NCBI GenBank assembly: GCA_029721435.1 | Contig: CM056583.1 | Location: 87,683,620-87,747,619, forward strand | Direction of reading: 5' to 3' | DNA length: 64,000 nt | Source of the DNA: Gymnothorax reevesii | Taxonomy: Eukaryota > Chordata > Actinopteri > Anguilliformes > Muraenidae | Shown: positions 46,131-58,110 of the stretch, one piece after another | Layout of the letters: each line of letters begins with the position of its first letter | Numbering within the stretch: position 1 is the first letter of the stretch | Position numbers and translations under genes: made by a program | Notes under the pieces: generated by a model | What the model was told of the DNA's origin: nothing | Databases searched by the model: none | Seen by the model: the letters and a program-made list of their open reading frames with translations, nothing else

Positions 46131-46609
46131 AATGTCAGTGCAGTTGAAATACACAAATTGAATTGTCTTGCTAATAATAAAAACTACCTCGTTCTTTCAT
46201 CTGGTGATTTTATTCAACATCAAAACAATATTGCTGCCTGCGACCCGTAAAGATTTAAAAGGTTGATAAGGCTTCACAGTTTCCAAACGCAGAGGGTCGT
46301 TAAGTTTTTCAGATATTAAAAAAAAATAGCTCTGGTAACAAAAGCACGTCCTACAGTGAAGAAAGGTAAGTTCTGTACGACACCGTCTCAAAAAAAAAAC
46401 AAAAAAAACATCCTGGCAATTAAGTAAATGAGAGAGTGCCGCAGTCAAGTTTCATAAAATTATTTTTAAAAGCATTGCCTCATGAGAAGTCAAAGAAGTG
46501 CCACATTATGCCCTATGAAATAACCACGGGTCCTGATTATTTAACAGCAAGTAAAAATGGGCTACTAGCAGTAGCTCGCTACCTGCCGTTCATGCAGTAG
46601 GCTAATCCG

Positions 46610-47190
46610 CGGCTACTTGACAAGCTCTCTTCGTTCGCTCTACCGGATTGACGGTGCCACTGCGGTGCTTGTACGGCATAAGCCGCAGTGGCCCCGCCAT
46701 GATCTCCATTGTTCCTCAGTAGTTCCGCAATTGATTGTCGTGGCATCTCAGAAAACTGTCAAAACCGCAGACCCTAACGGTGGCACGGACGGAAACTTTG
46801 AACATGTTTGCACATTCTGCACGTGTTACAACAGCACGTCTCCGTAGTAAAAGAGTGCGGGTACTAGACTGGCCTGCCTGTATTCCAGACCTGTCTCCCA
46901 TTGAAAATTTTTAAACGTTTACTGAGTGTTGTTAAAAGGAAAGGCGATGTAACACAGTGGTAAAAAGGCCCCTGTGCCAACTTTTTTGCAATGTGTTGCT
47001 GCCTTTAAATTCTAAGTTAATGATTATTTGCAAAAAAAAAATAAAGTTTCTCAGTTTGAACATTAAACATCTTGTCTTTGCAGTGTATTCAATTGAATAT
47101 AAGTTGAAAAGCATTTGCAAATCATTGTATTCTGTTTTTTATCTACGATTTACGTAACGTGCCAACTTTACTGCTTTTGGGTTTTTTAAA
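46610..47190 (+). mobile_element. DNA-transposon remnant (Tc1/mariner-like)
   Basis: Contains a scrap reading VLDWPACIPDLSPIENF, the third catalytic block of a Tc1/mariner transposase, followed directly by a stop. After it comes a 3' region (aatcattgtattctg, then gtgccaactt) of a type common in fish repeats. It is too decayed to bound exactly. Confidence 0.5.
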
Positions 47191-47224
47191 AAGTAAAAGA
47201 ATGAAACAAAGAAAATAAAAAAGC

Positions 47225-48992
47225 CAAGGTTACTTATCTAGCTGGGACTGAACGCCAATGAGAAGAGATGAGTTTTCTGCAGTGTTTTAAAGTGCTCAAG
47301 TGACTGTGCAGCTCTAACCTGATGGGGTAGGCTGTTCCACGGCTTAGGGGCCAACACTGAGAAAGCTCTATCTCCTCGAGTACGGAGCCGAGACCGAGGT
47401 ACTGTCAGGAGCAGCTGGTTTGAAGACCTAAGAGCCCTGCCAGTAGTGTGAGGCTGTAAAAGCTCTGATAAATAAGATGGCGCCAAGCCATTTAAACATT
47501 TAAAAACAAATGATAAAACTTTAAACTGGATCCTACAATTAACAGGAAGCCAGTGCAGAGATGCCAGGACAGGAGTAATATGATCATGCCGTTTCTTTCC
47601 CGTCAACAGGCGAGCAGCTGCATTTTGAATTGCTTGTAAACGACGCAGAGATGAGTGATCAAGACCAACGAACAAAGAGTAACTGTAGTCTAAGCGTGAT
47701 GTAACAAAGGCATGTATAACTCTCTCAAAATCATTTCTTGGGAGATAAGCCTTAACCTTTGCAAGGAGTCTTCTTTTGACTACAGAGCTGATCTGCTTAT
47801 CGAACCTAAAGTCCCGATCAAAAATTACATCAAGGTTCCTTGCAAAAGGATGACAGTAAGACTCAAGGATGCCAATGGCACGGTCATAGCCATCTAAAAG
47901 GTTATGTTGGCCAGATAAGATTATCTCTGTTTTATTTTTGTTCATAGAGAGAAAGTTCACTTCCATCCTAGGCCGAATATCTGTAAGACAGTCCAGTAAA
48001 GCTTGAACTGAGGCTTGGTCATTTGTTTTCATGGGCAAACAAATTTGTACATCATGTGATGTGAATATACGCCACTAGATGGCAGTATTTACCTTTTTTT
48101 TTTGTTAAGCCCAGACTGGAGATATGTTTGGACATGTTCTGGGCATGTCTGGGGCAAGTCCCAGAAAATAAAAAAAAGAGGTCTAAATGTGGGTAGGGTC
48201 TGCAAAAGAGTATATAAGGTGAAGAATTGAGACAGTAAAGTAGTAGGAGAAATTGCAAGGAGAAGGATACATGTGACCAGACCTGTCATTCTGTTTAAGA
48301 CCTGTGAAGCTTATAGTGGATTTCTGCCTGTGTTAGAGCATTTTCCTCACCCAGGACATCACCAAAGAACCCAACCAAAAGGGACTGTAAATATTTCTGT
48401 TTTTCTTATTAATCAATCTTGGTCATTAGATTAGTCAGTAGATTAGTTAGTTGTTAGTAGTCTTTGTTAATTAAATGTGTTTAAGTTTTAAAATTGTGTC
48501 TGTCATCCCTTGCTGTGGATGTTGTAAATATAATAACAAATTGGGGCCATAACAATCATCTGCAAAACAATGAAATGAGAAATTGTGCTTTCTAAAAATG
48601 GACCCCAGAGGCAACATATAAAGTGAAAAAAGGAGGGGGCCCAAAATGGAACCCTGAGGCACCCCACAGCTCAGGGGGGATGTGGCTGAGGAATACTGGC
48701 CAAGCTGAACAGAGAAGCTCCTGCCTGAGAGGTAAGAATCAAACCACTTGAGGACAGTGCCCCTAATGCCCACGCACTTATTTAAGCGTGACAGGAGAAT
48801 ATTATGATCCACTGTATCAAAGGCGGCTGTCAGGTCCAAGAGGACCAGGACAGCAGAGTTACCAGAATCAGCAGTTAAAAGTAGGTAGTTTAAAACTCTT
48901 AAAAGTGCCGTTTCTGTACTATGGCGTGATTTGAAACCAGACTGAAATTTCTCAGAAATGCCTTTTACATCAATATAAGTGTGTGGTATCAT
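47225..48992 (-). pseudogene. L2-like LINE, 5'-truncated, split by a solo LTR
   Basis: A non-LTR retrotransposon reverse transcriptase fragment. The upstream part (48992-48559) shows FQSGFKSRHSTETALLRVLN, LLDLTAAFDTVDHNILLSRL, GVPQGSILGPLLFSLYM and FHCFADD. After the insertion at 48055-48554 the coding resumes as CLPMKTNDQ and continues to PWNSLPHQVRAAQSLEHF near 47290, a typical L2/CR1 C-terminus. There is no endonuclease domain: the copy starts inside RT, as 5'-truncated LINEs do. Confidence 0.85.
48055..48554 (+). mobile_element. 500-bp solo LTR inside the L2-like LINE
   Basis: Begins tgtgatgtgaat and ends ggggccataaca (TG...CA), flanked on both sides by the 4-bp direct repeat atca (48051-48054 and 48555-48558). 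Removing it rejoins the LINE reading at FADD. It contains a TATA box (gtatataagg near 48210) placed as an LTR promoter for the plus strand. No internal retroelement sequence is present, so it is a recombined solo LTR. Confidence 0.85.
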
Positions 48993-49049
48993 TCAGGAAC
49001 CACTCACGAGAGACAGTAATCTAAAAAACGTATGCCTTTATTTGAGTTT

Positions 49050-49235
49050 ACATATGTACAGTATTTTTTACAGAATTATTCTGGTAACGACAGCTGCCGG
49101 TTTTTCTGTTAAATTGACAAATTGTTCTGTAAAGCTGTACACATATGTACTGTATTTTTTTCCAGAATTATTCTGGTAACGACAGCTGCCAGTTTTTTTC
49201 TGTAAAAACAGAACACATTTTTTTTTTACAGTGTT
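49050..49235. repeat. Two-copy minisatellite, ~91-bp period
   Basis: The segment catatgtac...cagaattattctggtaacg...cagctgcc occurs from 49051 and again from 49142, with T-run length changes. Words like ttctgtaaa and tttacag recur in both orientations. Confidence 0.8.
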
Positions 49236-49754
49236 ACAGGATTGACAAGCTTTAACAGTCAAACACTCAAATAATGAACTGAATTTTCTGTAAAATATTC
49301 ATTACATTAAAGGCACAAATTCCTGTTCTTTGACTCATAAATCAGAAAGTGATGTTTACCTCAAGAACTGCACAGACAGGTTAACAAAAAAACAATAAAA
49401 AAAAACCAAACAAATAAATTGCCTCATCAGGAATTTATTAACTCATTTGTATTCACCAAAACAGTGAAAAAGTCATGTCATTAATATATACACATGTACT
49501 ATACAAACTGTAGAATAGAAAATGCATTCTGTTGCTATTTCTGTGTTTTCTCCCATCAATATACTCCATGATATTTAAGTCTTCCATTAGCTGAAGACAG
49601 ACTGCAGTCTCCTGGCTCGTGCTGCTTTTTCGCCATTTTTGCCAAAATGTTTGACTGTAAATGGTACTGTAAACACACATGCAAATTCTTGGTAAATAAA
49701 TTTTCATGGAAAAAAAATTGACAAAAATTTGGAGTCATGTTGGATGTGTGAGGT

Positions 49755-50450
49755 ACTGTTCAGGAACCACTCGCGAGACAGTGTAATCAAAAAAACGTAT
49801 GCTTTAATGGGGTCCAAGTCAAAGCCAGAAAACAGGAATTGCCAAGCCACAATACAAAATCCAAAAACAGTATCGACTAGACAGGCCGGGGTCTGAACCA
49901 GTAAGACAGATGGGCAGAGGTACAAAAACGATAGGCAAAAAGTCGTAGTCGATAAGCAAAGCCAACGGTCATACACAGGGCATCCAAACACAGAACTCAT
50001 ACAAAAATAGGTAAAAATCCAGATAGACAAAAACAGTACAAAAAGGGCTATGGCAAGAATCAAGGTCAGACTATCCAGTAGAAGCGAAACAATGTTCAAT
50101 GGCATACGAGGCACTCTGCAGAAAGAAGTATTGATCAACATTCTGACAAGAGATGTGCATGAAAAGACTGCTAATATACATTCAGGGAAGGTCACATGCT
50201 ATATGGAGACAGGTGTAGGGAACAGGGCTAATTACATCGGGAGAATCACATGAGGGAAACCCTAGCCACAAAAATTGGCGAGAGACAAAATACGAACGGG
50301 AATCACACAGACAGCAAATTACATTTAAACAGCTCAGGTCCAAGAGTTCTACGTGCACAGATAACAAGAGCAGGAAAGTGATTAAGCACGTGCGAGAGAT
50401 CTCGCTGAACACAAAGTAAAGAACAGGGATAGCTCAGTAAGAGGCGGAGA
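49755..50450. repeat. Dispersed repeat of unknown class
   Basis: Starts with aggaaccactcgcgagacag, a sequence that also occurs at 48992-49020, before the minisatellite, in the same orientation. The body is a purine-rich run of aaaac/gtc words without coding signal. The two starts could be the ends of one element or two copies of a family. Confidence 0.4.
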
Positions 50451-52046
50451 TTAGAACAGGGCGATTGTGGAGAGGTAATTAGTCTAGATCAGTAGCGGTG
50501 AAACTTTACATATTAAACCAGAGTGCTCGTTAGTAAGTTAGTAATCTTATATACATGGATTAGTTGTGTAAGTGGACTATGATACAAAATACAAATGTTA
50601 GTCTTGCTAGTAATCAGAACAGAAGGGTGAAGGAAGAAAACAAGATTTCGAAGGGATATTTTAAACACCGGAATTCATTTAAATCACCCGAAGTCAGTGG
50701 GCACACAGACAGGGAAGACGGACTGAACCAACTAGATCACAAGACGGGGGAGACAAGTGCGATGGAACTGAACATATAATGAACCAAAAAACCTGAATGT
50801 TACAAAAACCAAAAAGAATAAATAAAAGACAATACTCATGAACACAAAACCAGCACATAAAACATGACCAAAAACCAAAACAATGACATGATGCCTGGTA
50901 AATTTCAGAATTTTAACTCAAAAACTGAATTTTCCTCTCGTGTACAATTGGAGTCAATGCAAGAATGGCATTTTTAAACATCAGCTTTTCACTTACGGAG
51001 TGATTCAATCATTGTTAAAAACAAACGACCAACATCTACATGCTGTCGAGGTGCAAAATGTGTATTAATATGTGTATATCAGATTTTTGTATAACTGAAT
51101 TTTTTGCAGCTGTTTAAAATCTGCCCTTCCATGCATGGATGGCTGCTGTCTTGCACCTCAGTGATTGGCTCAGTCAGTTTGTGAAGCCTCACATGAACTG
51201 ACAATTGCCAATTAGCTCAGTGAGATACAAGGTGGTCTTCAGTCTCAGAGATTGAGTTCAAGCCTCAACTGTTGCAAAATACAAACTAGAATGCCACCTT
51301 TCTTTTCATCTTCCTATATTCCACTTGTTGCTCTGAATTTCCTAAAATTGCCCGGCCTCGACCATTGCTGCGCAGCAGCTGTAATTTTTTCTTCTTCTTT
51401 TGTTTTATTTTATTGTATTGACTTTTCTTTAAGTCTTAGAAGCTGATTCAATATATTCAACTAAATGTCTTTGATATTGAATAATAATTGAAAAAAAAGT
51501 TTGAAATTCAAACACAGCTGTCTAATTTGCTAGAATAGCCCCAGAAACAAGCCATGCCTGCATAGATCTGGTCTGCTCTAGTTTCAAAACTTGGAATGTC
51601 AAGACTCTTTTTTAACAATCTTTATCGAAATTGCAAAGTATACAAACTCACTGTGAAAGTGCAGACATTAGCAAAAAACATTAGAAAACACAGATAGTGA
51701 AGAAGAACTACCGAGGTGGAACATAATTGGTGTCACTGCCATTGAAATATGGTCTCTTTTTAGCATAACAAAATGCAATCTTTTTGATTAGAACTGACTC
51801 AAAACATTATGCTTGGACTTTGAAAACAGTAGACTCACAAATAGACATCTGTATTATTTTTCTGTATTTTTTTGAGAATTTTTGCTTTTTTTTTTCTTAG
51901 TTTTATTCAAGCTCTCACTTTGAGAAACAAGTGCCCGACAGTCACACCATATGCGTTTTGCCATGTTTGGTTGAAAATTCTGAAAAAATGAGTGATGAAC
52001 TGTTTTAATGTTGAGTATGTTCACATAAAGCAGAATGTTCTGCACA
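50451..52046. other. Intergenic AT-rich stretch
   Basis: I see no gene, RNA or clear element here. Short open frames (for example 50564-50779) lack splice or start context. Confidence 0.5.
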
Positions 52047-52058
52047 ATATTGAGGAGG

Positions 52059-55000
52059 AGACAAAGAGCGATTCGAAAACCCCTTATGAATGCTAGAAAA
52101 TCGAGGATGCGTACGTCGCCCGGATTGGCGTCACCGGGACCCCACCCTGGAGCCAGGCCTGGGGTTGGGGTTGGTAGGCGAGCGCCTGGTGGGCGGGCCT
52201 CCGCTCACGGGACCCGCCCGGGCATAGCCCGAATGAGCGACGTGGGCCCGCTTTCCCGTAGGCCCATCCCCCGCGGGAGGGTTCAGAAGGGGCTGATGCC
52301 TTGTGTTTTGGGTGGCAGTCGTGGGCGGGGGCCCCGGCGACCCAATCCCCGGACTCTGAATCTGGTTCTGGGGACATGGAATGTCACCTCACTGGGGGGG
52401 AAGGAGCCTGAGCTTGTGCGGGAGGTCGAGCGATACCGGCTAGAGATAGTCGGGCTCACCTCCACGCACAGTCTGGGCTCTGGAACCCAACTCCTTGAGA
52501 GAGGCTGGACTCTCTTCTACTCTGGAGTTGCCCGCGGTGAGAGGCGGCGGGCTGGTGTGGGTTTGCTTATAGCCCCCCAGCTTAGCCGTCAGGTGTTGGA
52601 GTTTTCCCCGGTGAACGAGAGGGTCGCTGCCCTGCGCCTTCGGGTTGGGGACAGGTGCCTCACAGTCATTTCGGCTTATGGGCCGAATGGCAGTGCAGAG
52701 TACCCGACCTTCTTGGAGTCCGTAGGAAGGGTACTTGAAAGTGCTCCGACTGGGGACTCCATCGTTCTACTGGGGGACTTCAACGCCCACGTGGGTAGCG
52801 ACAGTGTTACCTGGAGGGGCGTGATTGGGAGGAACGGTCTCCCCGATCTGAACCCGAATGGTGCTCTGTTATTGGACTTCTGTGCTAGTCATGGTTTGTC
52901 CATAACGAACACCATGTTCAAGCATAAGGGTGTCCATCAGTGCACGTGGCACGAGGACACCCGAGGTCGGAGGTCAATGATCGACTTTGTGGTCGTGTCA
53001 TCTGACCTTCGGCCGTATGTCTTGGACACTCGGGTGAAGAGAGGGGCTGAGCTGTCCACTGATCACCACCTGGTGGTGAGTTGGATCCGCTGGCGGAGGA
53101 GGAAGCTGGACAGACTTGGCAGGCCCAAACGTGTTGTGAGGGTTTGTTGGGAACGTCTAGCGGAACCCTCTGTCAGAGGGGTTTTCAACTCTCACCTCCG
53201 GGAGAGCTTTGACCAGATCCCAAGGGAGGCTGGAGACATTGAGTCTGAATGGACCATGTTCTCCACCTCCATTGTTGACGCGGCTGTTCGGAGCTGTGGC
53301 CGTAAGGTTTCCGGTGCCTGTCGTGGCGGCAATCCCCGAACCCGGTGGTGGACACCGGAAGTAAGGGATGCCGTCAAGCTGAAGAAGGAGTCTTATCGAG
53401 CTTGGCTAGCTCGCGGGACTCCTGAGGCAGCTGACCGGTACCGGCAGGCTAAGCGTGCTGCGGCCCGGGCGGTTGCGGAAGCAAAAACTTGGGTATGGGA
53501 AAAGTTCGGGGAGGCCATGGAGGAGGACTATCGGTCGGCCCCGAAGAAATTCTGGCAAACCGTCCGGCGCCTCAGGAGGGGAAAGCAGTACCCTGCTAAC
53601 ACTGTTTACAGTGGAGGTGGGGAGCTGTTGACTTCGACTGGGGATATTGTCGGCCGGTGGAAGGAATACTTCGAGGACCTCCTTAATCCCACTGTTACGC
53701 CTTCCATAGAGGAAGCAGAGGCTGGGGACTCAGAGGCTGACTCATCCATCACTCGGGCTGAAGTCACTGAGGTAGTTTGGCAGCTCCTCGGTGGCAAGGC
53801 ACCGGGGGTGGATGAGATCCGCCCTGAGTACCTCAAGTCTCTGGATGTAGTAGGGCTGTCTTGGTTGACACGCCTCTGCAGCATCGCGTGGCAGTCGGGG
53901 ACAGTGCCTCTGGATTGGCAGACCGGGGTGGTGGTTCCTCTATTTAAGAAGGGGGACCGGAGGGTGTGCTCCAACTATAGGGGGATCACACTTCTCAGCC
54001 TCCCGGGTAAAGTCTATTCCAGGGTGCTGGAGAGGAGAATCCGGCCGATAGTCGAACCTCGGATTCAGGAGGAACAATGCGGTTTTCGCCCTGGTCGTGG
54101 AACACTGGACCAGCTCTATACCCTCCGCAGGGTGCTTGAGGGTGCATGGGAGTTTGCCCAACCTGTTCACATGTGTTTTGTGGACTTGGAGAAGGCATTC
54201 GACCGTGTCCCTCGTGGCATTCTGTGGGAGGTGCTTCGGGAGTATGGAGTCCGGGGCCCTCTACTAAGGGCCGTGCGGTCTCTGTATGACCGGAGCAGGA
54301 GCTTGGTTCGCATTGCCGGCAGTAAGTCAGACCTGTTCCCGGTGCATGTTGGACTCCGGCAGGGCTGCCCTTTGTCACCGGTTCTGTTCATTATTTTTAT
54401 GGACAGAATTTCTAGGCGCAGCCAGGGGGCGGAGGGAGTTCGGTTTGGGGACCACAGGATCTCATCTCTGCTTTTTGCGGATGATGTTGTCCTGTTGGCT
54501 CCCTCGAACCAGGACCTTCAGCATGCACTGGGGCGGTTTGCAGCCGAGTGTGAAGCGGCTGGGATGAGAATCAGCACCTCCAAGTCCGAGGCCATGGTTC
54601 TCGACCGGAAAAAGGTGATATGTCCCCTCTGGGTTGGAGGAGAGTTCTTGCCTCAAGTGGAGGAGTTTAAGTATCTTGGGGTCTTGTTCACGAGTGAGGG
54701 AAGGATGGAGCGTGAGATTGACAGACGGATCGGTGCAGCGGCAGCAGTAATGCGGTCGTTGTACCGATCTGTCGTGGTGAAGAAGGAGCTGAGCCGAAAG
54801 GCAAAGCTCTCGATATACCAGTCAATCTACGTTCCTACCCTCACCTATGGCCATGAACTCTGGGTCATGACCGAAAGAACGAGATCTCGGGTACAAGCGG
54901 CTGAAATGGGTTTCCTCCGCAGGGTGGTGGGCCGCTCCCTTAGAGATAGGGTGAGGAGCTCTGTCACCCGGGAGGAGCTCAGAGTAGAGCCGCTGCTCCT

Positions 55001-55284
55001 CCACGTCGAGAGGGGCCAGCTGGGGTGGCTCGGGCATCTTTATCGGATGCCCCCTGGACGCCTTCCTGGGAAGGTGTTCCGGGCATGCCCCACCGGGAGG
55101 AGGCCTCGGGGAAGACCCAGGACACGCTGGAGGGACTATGTCTCTCGGCTGGCCTGGGAACGCCTCGGGATACCCCCGGAAGAACTGGAGGAAGTGTCCG
55201 GGGAGAGGGAAGTCTGGGCATCCCTGCTTAGACTGCTGCCCCCGCGACCCGGCCCCGGATAAGCGGCAGATGATGGATGGATGG
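52059..55284 (+). mobile_element. LINE insertion with 12-bp target-site duplication
   Basis: The direct repeat atattgaggagg occurs at 52047-52058 and 55285-55296, immediately before and after a GC-rich 3226-bp block. The 3' end is a short (ATGG)n tail after the stop codon rather than poly-A, as in RTE-like and related LINEs. Composition changes sharply from AT-rich flank to GC-rich element at both borders. Confidence 0.9.
52086..55262 (+). CDS. LINE endonuclease-reverse transcriptase, uninterrupted frame
   Basis: Single protein of about 1058 residues counted from the first ATG inside the element. It would nick the target and copy element RNA into it. N-terminal AP-type endonuclease: [35 protein letters not shown] and [56 protein letters not shown] and [11 protein letters not shown] (catalytic DD). 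C-terminal segment [10 protein letters not shown] and [15 protein letters not shown]. No RNase H is seen. The frame is open further left to 52035, but that part is flanking host DNA, so the start is taken at 52086; a later ATG near 52233 is possible. Clade (RTE/RTEX-like versus other) not settled. Confidence 0.88.
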   Translation: MNARKSRMRTSPGLASPGPHPGARPGVGVGRRAPGGRASAHGTRPGIARMSDVGPLSRRPIPRGRVQKGLMPCVLGGSRGRGPRRPNPRTLNLVLGTWNVTSLGGKEPELVREVERYRLEIVGLTSTHSLGSGTQLLERGWTLFYSGVARGERRRAGVGLLIAPQLSRQVLEFSPVNERVAALRLRVGDRCLTVISAYGPNGSAEYPTFLESVGRVLESAPTGDSIVLLGDFNAHVGSDSVTWRGVIGRNGLPDLNPNGALLLDFCASHGLSITNTMFKHKGVHQCTWHEDTRGRRSMIDFVVVSSDLRPYVLDTRVKRGAELSTDHHLVVSWIRWRRRKLDRLGRPKRVVRVCWERLAEPSVRGVFNSHLRESFDQIPREAGDIESEWTMFSTSIVDAAVRSCGRKVSGACRGGNPRTRWWTPEVRDAVKLKKESYRAWLARGTPEAADRYRQAKRAAARAVAEAKTWVWEKFGEAMEEDYRSAPKKFWQTVRRLRRGKQYPANTVYSGGGELLTSTGDIVGRWKEYFEDLLNPTVTPSIEEAEAGDSEADSSITRAEVTEVVWQLLGGKAPGVDEIRPEYLKSLDVVGLSWLTRLCSIAWQSGTVPLDWQTGVVVPLFKKGDRRVCSNYRGITLLSLPGKVYSRVLERRIRPIVEPRIQEEQCGFRPGRGTLDQLYTLRRVLEGAWEFAQPVHMCFVDLEKAFDRVPRGILWEVLREYGVRGPLLRAVRSLYDRSRSLVRIAGSKSDLFPVHVGLRQGCPLSPVLFIIFMDRISRRSQGAEGVRFGDHRISSLLFADDVVLLAPSNQDLQHALGRFAAECEAAGMRISTSKSEAMVLDRKKVICPLWVGGEFLPQVEEFKYLGVLFTSEGRMEREIDRRIGAAAAVMRSLYRSVVVKKELSRKAKLSIYQSIYVPTLTYGHELWVMTERTRSRVQAAEMGFLRRVVGRSLRDRVRSSVTREELRVEPLLLHVERGQLGWLGHLYRMPPGRLPGKVFRACPTGRRPRGRPRTRWRDYVSRLAWERLGIPPEELEEVSGEREVWASLLRLLPPRPGPG

Positions 55285-55296
55285 ATATTGAGGAGG

Positions 55297-56400
55297 TTTT
55301 TGACAAATATATTTTTTATTCATAGATGTTTGACACAGAAGACAGCAAAACTGCCATGTCACGTCATCCACCCATATATCATCGTGCCAATCATACACAA
55401 TTGGAGATTAAAAATGATATGACCACTGATATGATATATACATTTCATGAATCATAAGACTTCAATACTTTATTTCTTACCGTCGTTCTTGTCTTAAAGC
55501 TTCAGTTGGTAAGTTTTAGAAAAGTAACTTTGTGTGATTTTTATGAAGTGTACAGGCAGTATTATACAAAACTAGTACTCTAAATAAAAAAAAAGGCTCC
55601 TTTAAACCCAACTAATGCTCCTACTGGAATTTAAAAGAATCGTTCCGACCGACCAAAAAGAACCAATTAAAGCCAGGATGGTGTCTGACAGCCGTCAAAC
55701 AGTGCACATGCACGCGCTGCAGACAGACCCCTCCCCCGTTCTCCACAGTTCACACCAGTGCTCAGTGAAGTTCAAATCTCCGAGAGCGGGTTCAGGAGCT
55801 TAGAGCCATCAGTGAGGAAAAAAATACCGAAACCTCAGTTACCAGAAACGGCACACATGGCTAAGACTAGTAAAAAAGGAAGACAGAAGAAAAAAAAGTG
55901 CAAAAGAAAGAATTTAACAAAACCCAGGATAAAACCAGAGTGAACATCGGAGTGGATTTTTAGAGGTGGAAGTAACTCCATGATCTGGAAGGATTAAAAA
56001 CTGACGCAGAGTTTGCGACTGGTTCATTTTTGCTCTGCAAATAAGCGAGTTGGCGTCACTGACATGCTCACCAAACTAACCCCAGCCCTAACCAGCATCA
56101 ATTCATTTTCGCTCTGCAAATAAGCGAGTGCACGTTGCTTACAAGCACAGTCGCTGTTCGAATAGCTGGAGTCTTGTAATTGTTACAGTACTGCGCAGTG
56201 CATGTGATTTTACTGTGATGTTGCAGTCGAGCAAAATTTAGCTTGTTTCAGATGCTAGGGCTAACGTTACCAGCGTTGTTTTATTAGAAAGCAGCAGAAA
56301 ATATCTTTATGAAGTGACCTGGCAGTCTTATCAGTTGTGTTTTCGTCCTTATAAATATGTGTAACGTTTCTGTCCTCTCACAGCTAAATGCTGACATGTT
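55297..56400. other. Intergenic stretch with a small direct repeat
   Basis: No gene seen. The words ttcgctctgcaaataagcgag occur at about 56027-56048 and 56108-56129 with one change, in a possibly repeat-derived block. Short frames here have no supporting signals. Confidence 0.5.
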
Positions 56401-56415
56401 TGATTTACTGGTCAT

Positions 56416-56870
56416 TCAGCTGGATTCACAATAGTTTCTGTACTCAAAAAAGCGGCCAGGGAATGTTATAAGAATGTGCACGACTGATATAAGAGCCAAA
56501 TACACGAGGCGGATGGCCCAGCGCACAGCTCCATTATTGAGGTTCTCCGCATCCCCGATGGAGTATAGAAAAGAGATGCTCGCTAAGAAATGGAGCGCAA
56601 CACAGACCATCTGTGGAACGGTCATTGCGCGGCTCCGTGCTGCCCGCCGTTGGATTCTGGGACCCAGCAGTCCACGCAGGTACCGGATGCCCTCTGCTGA
56701 AAATCTGTATCTCTCAAATAGACACTCTTCACTGGATGCTAGAGGACCGGACCTGTCCCAAATACTTTCTGGGGTCAAAATGCCCACCGGACAATTACTA
56801 CTTCTTCATCTACAATGTCCTCCAAAATAGGACTCACCATTGTGAAGGAAGAACACATGTTCATGGGACT
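56416..56870 (-). pseudogene. PIF/Harbinger transposase N-terminal fragment (HARBI1-like)
   Basis: The frame 56787-56416 reads ECLFERYRFSAEGIRYLRGL and RAMTVPQMVCVALHFLASIS then FLYSIGDAENL, hallmarks of the N-terminal half of Harbinger transposases. The preceding piece (SPILEDIVDEEVVIVRWAF) is in another frame, so there is a frameshift near 56785. The catalytic DDE part is absent after 56416; intact proteins are about 350 residues. Relation to the domesticated host gene HARBI1 is by family only. Confidence 0.75.
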
Positions 56871-57239
56871 TAATATAGGGCAGCTATTACCCTCATCTTT
56901 GACTTCACTGAAAGCACCTTTGCAAGTGCAGCCATTTCTATATACCCTAATAACTGCAATAAAATCAAATAATTGAGCTGTCAAATAATATGAATGGTGT
57001 TTATTCACAATGATGAACACACGAATAGGCCTAATTATGAAGAAGAACTAGCCTAATAGGCTAACTTTATTTTTTTTTTTATGTTGATCATGTTTTTTTT
57101 TAATTTAGCCTAAATGTTGTTTGTTCAAAAACGAGGCCAATACGTAACCTCCATTAGAACATGGAATAACTGTGTAAAACATTGATTTCTGATCAGCGCA
57201 GCCACTGACTGACTCCACAGATAAGACAACAGAATCAAC

Positions 57240-57412
57240 TAAGCGTGGCATTTAACCTGATCTGGAGCAGGCTAACTGTGGAGAATAACTCACCATGGTA
57301 ACCTGACCAGGAACAGGTAGAACAACTGACTGCATGCTAAATTAAGCCAGGATAACCAACATAACCCGGCTTAATCCCATATCTAGGTTTCAGAACAACA
57401 GGCCCCCGGAGG
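57240..57412. mobile_element. Right-end sequence of a Harbinger-type element
   Basis: The stretch ending tttcagaacaacaggccccc resembles a terminal region I associate with fish Harbinger elements (its reverse complement starts gggggcctgttgttctg). It lies on the side expected for the transposase fragment at 56416-56870. The partner end was not identified. Confidence 0.4.
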
Positions 57413-57819
57413 CTATCCAAACATCAGCGCCAACTTGCCAACAAATGCAAGTTCAAGGGTAAAAGCATCTGATAACATTGGCGGCTACGCCAGTGCCAAG
57501 GATCGGCGAGAAATAACTTCTTTGCAAAGCCTGCATTGTTCTTTTGAACAGAAGGTGCCCTGGTAAGGTTGTTTTGATGTTATCGCCTAGTCAACGGTGG
57601 AGAGGTAACCCGAATTCTTTTGCGAACTGTTTCTTACGCTACGGACAGACCAATTATACTTTTGTGTTTTTAGGGTAATTATGTAGTCAGGTTTTTTTTC
57701 TTTATGGGTACGCTGTATGCTTGCTATTTGTAATGTAGCAAGAACTATATCTGCGGGGTCAGTAAATTTTTTGAGGGGATAAGTATGGCAAGCCGTTTTA
57801 ACATTTTTGAGCTAGACTG

Positions 57820-58110
57820 GTTATGGTATTACAGATATCTGAAATTCAATTCTTCCTAGTCAAAAAGAACATTTCAGATACCCACAATGACATTCTTCCT
57901 AGGACAAATGACGTCACTTTTGCCATTCATGTGTATTGGGCTTTCAATTTCAGATATCCACAATTACATTCTGGATATCTAGAATGAAATCTCCCATTTC
58001 AGATATCTTCAATCCGATTGCTACAAGTCATAATTTTCATTTCAGATATCCAAAATGAAAAACTATTCCAGATATCCAGAATGTAATTTTGAATATTCAA
58101 AATAAATGAT
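57820..58110. repeat. Array of GATATC-containing short repeats, left block
   Basis: The phrase atttcagatatcc and variants (tggatatctagaatg, ttccagatatcc) recur about every 40-60 bp. A similar block lies at 60300-60490. Between them is the element at ~58105-60288. Confidence 0.7.

Noticed and set aside
52035..52085. Apparent start codon of the LINE protein at 52035.
   Set aside because: It lies left of the 12-bp target duplication, in host DNA. The element's own first ATG is 52086.
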